A stretch of 64,000 bases of DNA from Bradyrhizobium sp. KBS0727. GTDB lineage: Bacteria; Pseudomonadota; Alphaproteobacteria; Rhizobiales; Xanthobacteraceae. The translations under genes and the position numbers were made by a program. The stretch spans positions 1,855,501 through 1,919,500 of the forward strand of contig NZ_CP042176.1 in the NCBI RefSeq assembly GCF_005937885.2. The letters run 5' to 3'. Below the pieces are notes generated by a model that saw only the letters and a list, made by a program, of their open reading frames with translations, did not search any database and was not told the DNA's origin. Positions 29,199-37,574 of this stretch are shown here, piece after piece; position 1 is the stretch's first letter, and each line of letters begins with the position of its first letter.

Positions 29199-30151
29199 AT
29201 GCAGCCAACCGGAATTCATCATCTGACCGCGATCTCGGCGAGGCCGCGGGAGAATCTGGCCTTCTATACCGGCCTGCTCGGCATGCGGCTGGTCAAGAAG
29301 ACCGTCAATCAGGATGACGTCTCGGCCTACCATCTGTTCTACGCCGACGGCAAAGCCAATCCCGGCATCGATCTCACCTTCTTCGATTTCCCGGCGATGC
29401 CGGAGCAGCGTGGAACCAACGCGATTTCGCGCACCGGATTGCGCGTCGCCGGCGAAGCCAGTCTCGGTTACTGGCGCGACCGCCTGAAGAAGGCCGGCGG
29501 CGTCACCGGTGACGTGATCGAAGTCGATGGCCGGCTGACGCTGCGGTTCGAGGACGGCGAGGGACAGCGGCTGGTGCTGGTCGATGACGACGGTGCGGGT
29601 CCAGCCTCGCCGTGGGAGCGCAGCCCGGTGCCGGCCGAACACCAGATCCGCGGCCTCGGCCCGATCGTGCTGACCGTGCAGGAGATGTCGCGTACCGCCT
29701 TCGTGCTGACAGAGGTCATGAACATGCGCCGTGTGCGCGACTATGCCGCCCATGGCGCCGAGATTCATGTGTTCGCGATGGGCGGGCAAGCGACGAACAT
29801 AACCCTGCCGCCGAACTGCATGTGATCGAAGACAAGGCGTCGCCGGTTGCGCGGCAGGGCGCCGGCGGCGTGCATCACGTCGCGTCCCGCACTCCGGACG
29901 AGACGCAGCATCACGCCTGGACGCAGCGGTTGAACGAGTTGCGCGTGCCCAACAGCGGCGAGGTCGATCGCTTTTATTTCCGCAGTCTCTACTTCCGCGA
30001 ACCCAACGGCATCCTGTTCGAAATCGCGACCGACGGCCCGGGTTTTGCGACGGATGAGCCGATGGCCACGCTTGGCGAAAAGCTGGCACTGCCGCCGTTT
30101 CTCGAGCCGCGGCGCGCGGCAGTCGAGGCGGGGTTGAAGCCGATTGGCTAG
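29199..30151 (+). pseudogene. Ring-cleaving dioxygenase / VOC (glyoxalase) protein with a frameshift
   Basis: A vicinal-oxygen-chelate protein with two domains, iron- or manganese-dependent ring dioxygenases by family. The first 199 residues ([35 protein letters not shown] ...) are in frame with the ATG. The second part ([17 protein letters not shown] ... [33 protein letters not shown]) is read one frame earlier. Joining at about 29778-29790, in a GGGCGGG stretch, restores a full-length protein, so one base seems lost. Without the repair translation ends at 29825. Real decay or assembly error. Confidence 0.82.
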
Positions 30152-30429
30152 AAACGCAACACCATCACCTACTTGGGTGGGTGTGCGGATCGGCAACAAC
30201 CGCTCCAAATCATCGCGCAATTTGGTGATGGCTTCACCGTTTGCACAAGATTTAGGCAATTGCCTGTTCATAAGTCACCCGCTGCACATGCCGTGCATTG
30301 CGCACGGAAGGCCGTCGGATTCGAATAACGCATGTGCTGATGCCCGATTCGCGTGGGCGGAGAGAACTCCGTCTATCCAGTTGAGGCGCGCGCGTTGCGG
30401 CAGGCCAGCGACGAGATGAGGAGCGGATC

Positions 30430-32373
30430 ATGTATAACGATTCTCTGTTCAATGCGTTTGCAAGGTCCTTCGAGGCCCGCAGCGAAGTCGATATGTCGAT
30501 GGCGGAATATCTGGAATCGTGTCGAGGCGATCCGATGCGATATGCCAATGCAGCCGAGCGGTTACTCGCGGCGATCGGTGAACCCCAAATGATCGACACG
30601 GCCAAGGACCCCCGCCTTGGCCGTATTTTTTTGAACAGGACCATGCGCGCCTATCCGGCGTTCGCTGGCTTCCACGGCATGGAAGAGACAATCGAGCGCA
30701 TTGTCGGTTTCTTCCGGCACGCGGCCCAGGGCCTGGAGGAACGTAAGCAAATTCTTTATTTGCTCGGCCCCGTCGGCGGCGGCAAATCGTCCCTTGCCGA
30801 GCGGCTCAAGTCGCTGATGGAGGTCCATCCGATCTATGTGCTCAAGGCGGGCGACGAACTCAGCCCCGTCTTCGAAAGCCCGCTCAGCCTGTTCGACCCC
30901 GAAACCCTGGGGCCGATGATCGAAGAGAAGTACGGCATCCCGCGTCGCCGCCTCAATGGATTGATGAGTCCATGGTGCTACAAGCGGCTGGAAGCCTTCG
31001 GCGGCGATATCTCGCGATTCCGTGTGGCCAGGATCCAGCCTTCGCGATTGCGCCAGATCGGAATCGCTAAGACCGAGCCCGGCGACGAAAATAATCAGGA
31101 CATCTCGTCGCTGGTCGGCAAGGTCGATATCCGCAAGCTGGAGACTTTTGCGCAGAACGACCCCGACGCTTACAGCTATTCCGGCGGGCTCAACCGCGCC
31201 AATCAGGGTGTCCTCGAATTTGTCGAGATGTTCAAGGCGCCGATCAAGATGCTGCATCCGCTGCTGACGGCGACGCAGGAGGGTAACTATATCGGCACCG
31301 AGAATATCGGGGCCATACCCTTCACCGGTGTCATTCTCGCGCATTCCAACGAATCCGAATGGCAGAGCTTCAAGACCAACAAGAACAACGAAGCCTTCAT
31401 CGACCGCATCTGCGTGATCAAGGTGCCGTATTGCCTGCGGGTCACGGAAGAGCAGAAGATCTACGAGAAGCTCATCTCCAGCTCCGAGCTTGCCTCCGCG
31501 CCGTGTGCGCCGTCGACACTGGAGACGTTGGCGCGCTTCTCGGTGATGTCGCGCCTGCGCCGGCACGAAAACTCGACGCTGTTTGCAAAAATGCGGGTCT
31601 ATGACGGCGAAAGCCTGAAGGAATCCGATCCGAAGGCGCGCAGCGTTCAGGAATACAAGGATGCGGCGGGAGTCGACGAGGGCATGGACGGAATCTCGAC
31701 GCGGTTTGCGTTCAAGGTTCTGGCGTCGACCTACAATCACGATACGACGGAAATCGGCGCCGACGCCGTCCATCTGATGTACACGCTGGAGCAGGCGATC
31801 CGCCGTGAGCAGCTTCCTGACGAAGTCGAAAAGCGATACCTTGAGTTCATCAAGGCCGATCTTGCGCCGCGCTACGCCGAGTTTATCGGGCACGAGATTC
31901 AAAAGGCCTATCTCGAATCCTATTCGGACTATGGGCAGAACCTGTTCGATCGCTACGTCGATTATGCCGATGCCTGGATCGAAGATCAGGACTTCAAGGA
32001 TCCCGATACCGGACAATTGCTCGACCGGGAGCTTCTCAATCAGGAGCTGACAAAGATCGAGAAGCCTGCGGGCATTGCCAACCCGAAGGATTTCCGTAAC
32101 GAGGTCGTCAAATTCTCGCTGCGGTCGCGGGCGCAGCACGGCGGCAAGAACCCCTCCTGGACCAGCTACGAGAAGATCCGGGAAGTGATCGAGAAGCGAA
32201 TATTCTCACAGGTCGAAGACCTGCTTCCGGTCATTTCGTTCGGCTCGAAAAAGGACGGCGAAACCGAGCGCAAGCATGGCGAGTTTGTCGAGAGAATGGT
32301 CGAGCGAGGCTACACCGAGCGCCAGGTCCGCCGGCTGGTCGAGTGGTACATGCGCGTGAAGCAGGCCGGCTGA
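30430..32373 (+). CDS. PrkA-family serine protein kinase
   Basis: A 647-residue AAA+-fold kinase (YeaG in E. coli). Walker A GPVGGGKS at 113-120 follows a PrkA N-terminal domain; the C-terminal part has the usual PrkA segments (SGGLNRANQGVLEFVEMFK, HPLLTATQEGNY, GVILAHSNESEW). In E. coli the protein acts in stationary phase and nitrogen starvation with YeaH. Here it is followed 13 bases later by the YeaH gene and then SpoVR, a conserved three-gene operon. A stress-related promoter is expected upstream. Confidence 0.96.
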   Translation: MYNDSLFNAFARSFEARSEVDMSMAEYLESCRGDPMRYANAAERLLAAIGEPQMIDTAKDPRLGRIFLNRTMRAYPAFAGFHGMEETIERIVGFFRHAAQGLEERKQILYLLGPVGGGKSSLAERLKSLMEVHPIYVLKAGDELSPVFESPLSLFDPETLGPMIEEKYGIPRRRLNGLMSPWCYKRLEAFGGDISRFRVARIQPSRLRQIGIAKTEPGDENNQDISSLVGKVDIRKLETFAQNDPDAYSYSGGLNRANQGVLEFVEMFKAPIKMLHPLLTATQEGNYIGTENIGAIPFTGVILAHSNESEWQSFKTNKNNEAFIDRICVIKVPYCLRVTEEQKIYEKLISSSELASAPCAPSTLETLARFSVMSRLRRHENSTLFAKMRVYDGESLKESDPKARSVQEYKDAAGVDEGMDGISTRFAFKVLASTYNHDTTEIGADAVHLMYTLEQAIRREQLPDEVEKRYLEFIKADLAPRYAEFIGHEIQKAYLESYSDYGQNLFDRYVDYADAWIEDQDFKDPDTGQLLDRELLNQELTKIEKPAGIANPKDFRNEVVKFSLRSRAQHGGKNPSWTSYEKIREVIEKRIFSQVEDLLPVISFGSKKDGETERKHGEFVERMVERGYTERQVRRLVEWYMRVKQAG

Positions 32374-32386
32374 GGCGGATGAAAAC

Positions 32387-33664
32387 GTGGCCATTCATAT
32401 CGTCGACCGGCGGCTGAATCCGGGCAGCAAGAGTCTTGAAAATCGTCAGCGCTTCCTGCGCCGGGCCAAGGCCTTGGTTCAGGGGGCTGTCAAGAAGTCG
32501 TCGCAAGACCGGGACATCAAGGATGTCCTGGAAGGCGGTGAGATCAGTATCCCGCTCGACGGCATGAATGAGCCGCGCTTTCGCCGCGAGGGCGGTACGC
32601 GCGACATGGTGCTTCCCGGAAACAAGAAGTTCGTCGAAGGCGATCTCCTGCCGCGACAGGGGCAGGGTGGCGGGAAGTCGAGTGCTCCGGGCGAGGGCGA
32701 CGGTGAGGACGGCTTCCGTTTCGTCCTCAGCCGCGACGAGTTTGTCGATCTGTTCCTCGACGATCTGGAATTGCCCGATCTCGCCAAGCGCAAGCTTGCC
32801 GAGGTCGAAAGCGAGGGCATTCATCGCGCCGGTTACGCGACCTCCGGCTCGCCCGCGAATATTTCGGTGAGCCGGACGGTCAGCCGCGCAATGGCGCGGC
32901 GGGTCGCTTTGCGCAGGCCGCGGCCCGAGGCGCTGGCGGCGCTCGAAGCCGAGCTTGCGGATTGCAGCGAGGCGCGGCGCGCCGAGATCGAGGCCGAACT
33001 CGAAGCCTTGAAAGCCAAGATACGTCGGATCCCGTTCATCGATCCGATCGATATCAGGTACCGGCGTTTTGAAACGACGCCGAAACCGGCGGCGCAGGCC
33101 GTGATGTTCTGTCTGATGGATGTGTCGGGCTCGATGACCGAGCACATGAAGGATCTCGCCAAGCGCTTCTACATGCTGCTCTACGTCTTTTTGAAACGGC
33201 GCTATCGCCACGTCGAGATCGTCTTCATCCGGCATACCGACAAGGCCGAAGAAGTCGACGAGGAAACCTTCTTTCGCGGGCCGGCGTCCGGCGGCACCCT
33301 GGTGTCGAGCGCACTTGAGGCGATGCACGATATCGTCAGGTCGCGGTTTCGTCCGGCGGACTGGAACATCTACGCCGCGCAGGCATCCGATGGCGACAAT
33401 TCGAGTTCGGACAGCGAGGCCGTGGCTCGGCTGCTGACGGAGATGATCCTGCCGGCCAGCCAGTTCTTTGCCTATCTGGAAGTCGGTCAGGACAACGGCC
33501 TGACCTTCGATATGCCTGACTCGTCGCTATGGACGCTGTACCAGCGGTTGCGCATCGAAGGCGCGCCGCTGTCGGCGCGCAAAGTCTGCGAACGCAAGGA
33601 AATCTTCCCGGTGTTCCACGACCTGTTCAAGCGCCGCGGAAAACAGGAGAGGGTCGCCCGATGA
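32387..33664 (+). CDS. YeaH/YhbH family (UPF0229) protein
   Basis: A 425-residue protein with a vWA-like C-terminal half. The MIDAS motif DVSGS is at 245-249, followed by IRHTDKAEEVDEETFF and SGGTLVSSALEAM. The middle is Gly/charged and rich in Glu/Ala helices (180-215). GTG start at 32387; GGCGG lies upstream. It acts with the PrkA kinase in the conserved stress operon, and ends overlapping the SpoVR start by 4 bases, so coupled translation is likely. Confidence 0.95.
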   Translation: MAIHIVDRRLNPGSKSLENRQRFLRRAKALVQGAVKKSSQDRDIKDVLEGGEISIPLDGMNEPRFRREGGTRDMVLPGNKKFVEGDLLPRQGQGGGKSSAPGEGDGEDGFRFVLSRDEFVDLFLDDLELPDLAKRKLAEVESEGIHRAGYATSGSPANISVSRTVSRAMARRVALRRPRPEALAALEAELADCSEARRAEIEAELEALKAKIRRIPFIDPIDIRYRRFETTPKPAAQAVMFCLMDVSGSMTEHMKDLAKRFYMLLYVFLKRRYRHVEIVFIRHTDKAEEVDEETFFRGPASGGTLVSSALEAMHDIVRSRFRPADWNIYAAQASDGDNSSSDSEAVARLLTEMILPASQFFAYLEVGQDNGLTFDMPDSSLWTLYQRLRIEGAPLSARKVCERKEIFPVFHDLFKRRGKQERVAR

Positions 33665-35205
33665 CCGCGACGGACCAATTGCTGTTTCAAGGTTCGGATT
33701 GGGATTTCCCGACACTGCAGCGTATCTCCAACGCCTGTGAGGATATTGCGTGCTCGGAACTGGGTCTCAGTATCTATCCCAACCAGATCGAAGTCATTAC
33801 GGCCGAACAGATGCTGGACGCCTATTCGTCCGTCGGCATGCCGCTGTTCTACAAGCATTGGTCGTTCGGCAAGCACTTTGCCTATGAGGAGGCCTCCTAC
33901 CGCAAGGGGCTGACGGGTCTGGCGTATGAGATCGTCATCAACAGTTCGCCATGTATTTCCTATCTGATGGAGGAAAACACCGCGACGATGCAGACACTGG
34001 TGATTGCGCATGCCGCGTTCGGACACAATCATTTCTTCAGGAACAATTACCTGTTCAAGCAGTGGACTGACGCCGAGGGTATCCTGGACTATCTCGAATT
34101 TGCCAAACGCTATGTGACGCAATGCGAGGAGCGCCATGGGCGTCAGGCGGTCGAACAGACGCTTGATGCGGCGCACGCCCTGCGGTCGCACGGCGTCGAC
34201 CGGTATGCCGGCAAGAAGAAGCTCGACCTTCGCGCCGAGGAGGAGCGCGCCGGAAAGCGCCGTTTGTACGAACAAAGCGCTTTCAACGACCTCTGGCGAA
34301 CCGTTCCGGTCGGACCCGTCAAGAGCGGGGCGGTGCTCAACGCCGAGCGCCGACGCAAGCTGCTCGGGCTACCGCAGGAAAACCTGCTGTACTTTCTCGA
34401 AAAATCGGCGCCACGCCTGCAGCCCTGGCAGCGTGAATTGCTGCGGATCGTGCGGCATATCGCGCAGTACTTCTACCCGCAAAGCCAGACCAAGGTCATG
34501 AACGAGGGAACTGCGACCTACGTTCACTACCGCATCATGAATCGGCTGCACAAGCTGGGCAAATTGTCTGACGGCAACTTTCTGGAATTCCTGAAGTCGC
34601 ATACCAACGTCGTGTTCCAGCCTGAATTCGACGATCGAGGTTTTTCGGGCTTCAACCCTTACGCGCTTGGTTTTGCGATGATGCAGGACATCGAGCGCAT
34701 CGTCACCGATCCGGAGCAGGAGGATCGTGAGTGGTTTCCGGACATTGCGGGCAGCGGCGATGCGATGGCGGTTCTGCGCGACGTTTGGGCCAATTATCGC
34801 GACGAAAGCTTCATCAGCCAGTTCCTCAGCCCGCGGCTGATGCGACACTATCGCATGTTCCATCTACACGACGATCCGGAGCAAAAGGAAGGCATCAGGG
34901 TCGACGCCATTCATGACGAGCGCGGCTATCGTCGTCTTCGCCGCGAACTGGCGCGGCAATATGACGTTGGTGTCATCGACGCCAATATCGAAGTCGTAGA
35001 CGTCGATCTTGCCGGCGACCGCCGCCTGATGTTGCGTCACAACGTCGTGAAAGGTGCCAGACTGAACGAGACGGATGCGGCACATGTGCTGCAGCACCTC
35101 GCCAATCTCTGGAGCTATGATGTTTCGCTTGTGGAGGTCGACGAAGCAGATGTGGTCCTCAAGGAACACAAAATGACGCCCCGGCCGGTCGCGGCTGTCG
35201 CATAG
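33661..35205 (+). CDS. SpoVR family protein
   Basis: A 514-residue protein of the SpoVR/YcgB family, whose biochemical role is not established; in Bacillus SpoVR affects spore cortex formation and in E. coli YcgB joins the YeaG-YeaH system. The start is the ATGA overlap at 33661 (MTATDQLLFQGSDWDFPTLQRI); the ORF upstream of it belongs to another frame. HHFFRNNYLFKQWTDAEGILDYL and YCQYFYP-like segments are typical. Third and last gene of the operon. Confidence 0.95.
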   Translation: MTATDQLLFQGSDWDFPTLQRISNACEDIACSELGLSIYPNQIEVITAEQMLDAYSSVGMPLFYKHWSFGKHFAYEEASYRKGLTGLAYEIVINSSPCISYLMEENTATMQTLVIAHAAFGHNHFFRNNYLFKQWTDAEGILDYLEFAKRYVTQCEERHGRQAVEQTLDAAHALRSHGVDRYAGKKKLDLRAEEERAGKRRLYEQSAFNDLWRTVPVGPVKSGAVLNAERRRKLLGLPQENLLYFLEKSAPRLQPWQRELLRIVRHIAQYFYPQSQTKVMNEGTATYVHYRIMNRLHKLGKLSDGNFLEFLKSHTNVVFQPEFDDRGFSGFNPYALGFAMMQDIERIVTDPEQEDREWFPDIAGSGDAMAVLRDVWANYRDESFISQFLSPRLMRHYRMFHLHDDPEQKEGIRVDAIHDERGYRRLRRELARQYDVGVIDANIEVVDVDLAGDRRLMLRHNVVKGARLNETDAAHVLQHLANLWSYDVSLVEVDEADVVLKEHKMTPRPVAAVA

Positions 35206-35290
35206 TTGGCGAGCGTAGCGCCTTGAACGAAGAGTCCCGGAACCAAAGCATCGCAACTGTGCCCGCAATTCACTTTCGCGTTTATTTTTC

Positions 35291-35309
35291 GGCCTGCGGC
35301 CTCGTTTTT
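35291..35309 (+). terminator. Weak terminator after the PrkA-YeaH-SpoVR operon
   Basis: GGCC-TGC-GGCC stem (35291-35301) followed by CG and five T residues. The stem is only 4 bp, so this is a tentative call. Confidence 0.35.
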
Positions 35310-35363
35310 GAGCGCGGCGTTATCTAGATCGTACTTACTGATACGTCATCAGCGAGTCGCGAA

Positions 35364-35573
35364 ATGGGTAAGGAAGAAAAAACCGACGCGGAACTCGAAG
35401 ATATGATCCTTCAGCGCCTGGTGATTGGTGGTGTCTTTGTATCTGTGCGCAAGGATCCAATCCTCGGCTGGCGTCCCACGGTGGTCACCGCGCCGAAACA
35501 CACTAAAAACGCGCAAGAACTTGCCGACAAGATAGCCGCGGAACTGCGCAAGAAATTCATCTTGAAGGAGTGA
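35364..35573 (+). CDS. Small conserved-type hypothetical protein
   Basis: A 69-residue, charged, soluble protein (MGKEEKTDAELEDMIL ... KIAAELRKKFILKE). No family is recognised. The sequence looks like a real protein rather than a shadow: good charge distribution, a beta-like centre and a basic helix at the end. It lies 158 bp after SpoVR. Confidence 0.6.
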   Translation: MGKEEKTDAELEDMILQRLVIGGVFVSVRKDPILGWRPTVVTAPKHTKNAQELADKIAAELRKKFILKE

Positions 35574-35699
35574 TGCCGCGCGCCCGCAGCTCGCATAAGG
35601 CATTCAGGCGAGGCTGAAGCCGATTTCCTGGATTTCGCAGGGGTGACCGTCGGCAGACGAGTCGCCTTGCGCGCAATAGCGAAATCGTCTTGCGCGTGC

Positions 35700-36295
35700 G
35701 ACAAATCAACCCGTCGGGCAAATCAGTACGAAAGTCTGTCCAGCCCTTCGCGCAAAAATATTCCGCTTCCGTCGTCAGGTAGAAACACTTTAAGGATTCC
35801 CGCCATCCTGTCCCACCAAAGGGGCGTTGGCCATCGTCGCAAACGAGGGGCAGGGAGCGATGGACGCGAAGGCTGCGACTGACGAGCGTGGTCATTGCGT
35901 ACGGTGAAATCGTTTGGGTCCGACGCCCCGGTGCTGGCGTCAAGTTGGCGGAAGCGAAAGCCGACGTCGATGATGGTGGCAAGAAAGCCGGTCACCAGGA
36001 CGAAATCGTATAAGCCGTAAAGCCATTGCGCAGGGAAGGCCGGAGGCTCTCCGCTGAACCTGTATGCTCGTGTGCAGTTTTGTTTTGTGCAATCGCACGC
36101 GAGACCGCGGGTGCAGCGCGCACCCGGTCTTCCCTGCGCCCTCTGATTTGGAGGGCAAGGTTTCTTGCAAAACTCCGGGCGCATCGCGCCGCGAGAATGC
36201 GAAGGTATGTCCACCGTCATTGCGAGCGCAGCGAAGCAATCCATCGCGTCACGCAAAGGAAGAATGGATTGCTTCGCTGCGCTCGCAATGACGTG
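35700..36295. repeat. Long dispersed intergenic repeat module with no gene
   Basis: Stretch of about 600 bp (within the 774-bp gap 35574-36347) with no credible gene. The part near 36020-36215 (GTAAAGCCATTGCGCAGGGA, later GCGCCCTCTGATTTGG and GAGAATGCGAAGG) and the perfect palindrome at 36216-36292 look like the repeat sequences I remember scattered in Bradyrhizobium genomes. The ORFs over it are spurious. 35574-35699 shows nothing recognisable. Confidence 0.6.
36216..36292. repeat. Perfect 29-bp inverted repeat (GTCATTGCGAGCG... family)
   Basis: Left arm 36216-36244 and right arm 36264-36292 are exact reverse complements with a 19-base loop. The sequence GTCATTGCGAGCGCAGCGAA is a known dispersed element in many alphaproteobacteria (memory). 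Confidence 0.9.
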
Positions 36296-36347
36296 GCGGC
36301 GTACTGGATCGCCCATGACCATCCTACGTCGTCGCATCCGCCCCTTA

Positions 36348-37526
36348 CTATCGCAGATCTCGAAAAGCCTCATCCAGCCGGTCGAGCGCCTCGTTGAGAA
36401 TCGGGCGCGGGGTGGCGAAGTTGAAGCGCAGCCAGGTTTCACCGCCCGGCCCGAATTGCTCGCCGGGGCTGGCAAAAATCCGCGCCCGGTCCTTGACCCG
36501 CGCGGCAACGTCCGCCGGCGCCAGTCCGGTTCCGGAGAAATCGACCCAGCCGAGATAGGTCGCATCGAGCCGCATCGAACGTGCGCCGGGCGCGGCGCGC
36601 TCGATGCGGGTGTCGAGCAGGTCGCGGTTGCCGGCCAGATAAGGCAGCAGCGCATCGAGCCAGGTTTCGCCGGTTCGCCAGGCCGCTTCGGTCGCGATCA
36701 TGCCGAAGGCGTTGTAGGAAGCGAGTCCGCTGGCCGCGATGCGCGCGTCGAGCTTTGCCTTCAACACCGGATTGGACGTGAAGCATGCGCCGACATGGGC
36801 ACCGGCGAGATTGAAGGTCTTGGTGGCGGCAACGCAGGTAATCAGGCGATCCGCGATCTCGGGCGCAGCCGACAGCGTCGGCGTGTGCTTGACGTCGCCC
36901 AGCAGCAGGTCGCAGTGGATCTCGTCGGACACCAGGATCAAATTGCGTTCGGCGCAGAAGGTGGCGAGCGCACGGATCTCCTCGACCGTCCAGACGGTGC
37001 CGCCCGGATTATGCGGGCTGCAGAAAAACACGATTCTGGTGCGCGGCGTGAGTTGTGCGCCGAGCGCTTCGAGATCCATCTCGTAGCGGCCCTGGCGCAG
37101 CACCAGTTGCGCGTCGTGGATGCGCCGCTCGTTGGCGAGGATGATCTTGCGAAAGGCGTGATAGGCCGGTGGAAACACCACGACCTCGTCGCCGGGCTCG
37201 GTGACGGCCTGAAGGATAAGACCCAGCCCGGAGACGACACCCGGCGTCTGGCTTATCCACGCCGGGTCGATCGACAGGCCGTGCCGTCGCGCCAGCCATT
37301 CGGACGCCGACGCCGCCCAGCTTCCGGTGTCGCCATAGTAGCCATGGACGGCACGGGTCACGTCAGCGGTCAGCGCTGCCGTCACGCCCGGAGGCGCTGC
37401 GAAATCCATGTCGGCGACCCACATCGGGATTCCGTCGGAAGCGGTGATCCCCGAGAGCTTTGCCATCATGTCCCACTTCGACGCGTGCGTGCCGCGGCGG
37501 TCAATAACGCGATCGAAATCAAACAT
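36348..37526 (-). CDS. PatB/MalY-type aminotransferase, putative C-S lyase
   Basis: A 392-residue PLP enzyme of fold type I. PLP lysine Lys236 in CVAATKTFNLAG, Asp201 in SDEIHCDLLLG, and the substrate region SPHNPGGTVW. The family includes cystathionine beta-lyase PatB and MalY; the most likely reaction is cleavage of C-S bonds of cysteine conjugates or cystathionine. Convergent with the repeats and 48 bases downstream of the acyl-CoA dehydrogenase gene in the same direction. Confidence 0.92.
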   Translation of the reverse strand: MFDFDRVIDRRGTHASKWDMMAKLSGITASDGIPMWVADMDFAAPPGVTAALTADVTRAVHGYYGDTGSWAASASEWLARRHGLSIDPAWISQTPGVVSGLGLILQAVTEPGDEVVVFPPAYHAFRKIILANERRIHDAQLVLRQGRYEMDLEALGAQLTPRTRIVFFCSPHNPGGTVWTVEEIRALATFCAERNLILVSDEIHCDLLLGDVKHTPTLSAAPEIADRLITCVAATKTFNLAGAHVGACFTSNPVLKAKLDARIAASGLASYNAFGMIATEAAWRTGETWLDALLPYLAGNRDLLDTRIERAAPGARSMRLDATYLGWVDFSGTGLAPADVAARVKDRARIFASPGEQFGPGGETWLRFNFATPRPILNEALDRLDEAFRDLR

Positions 37527-37574
37527 CGGGACGGTGGCTCCTGCCTGAGAGATACTGTGGCGTCAGATGCGCCC

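Noticed and set aside
30229..30245. Possible sigma-54 promoter before the PrkA gene (TGGC ... TTGCA)
   Set aside because: The GG to GC distance is 11 bases instead of 10 and the inner bases do not match, so I do not claim it.
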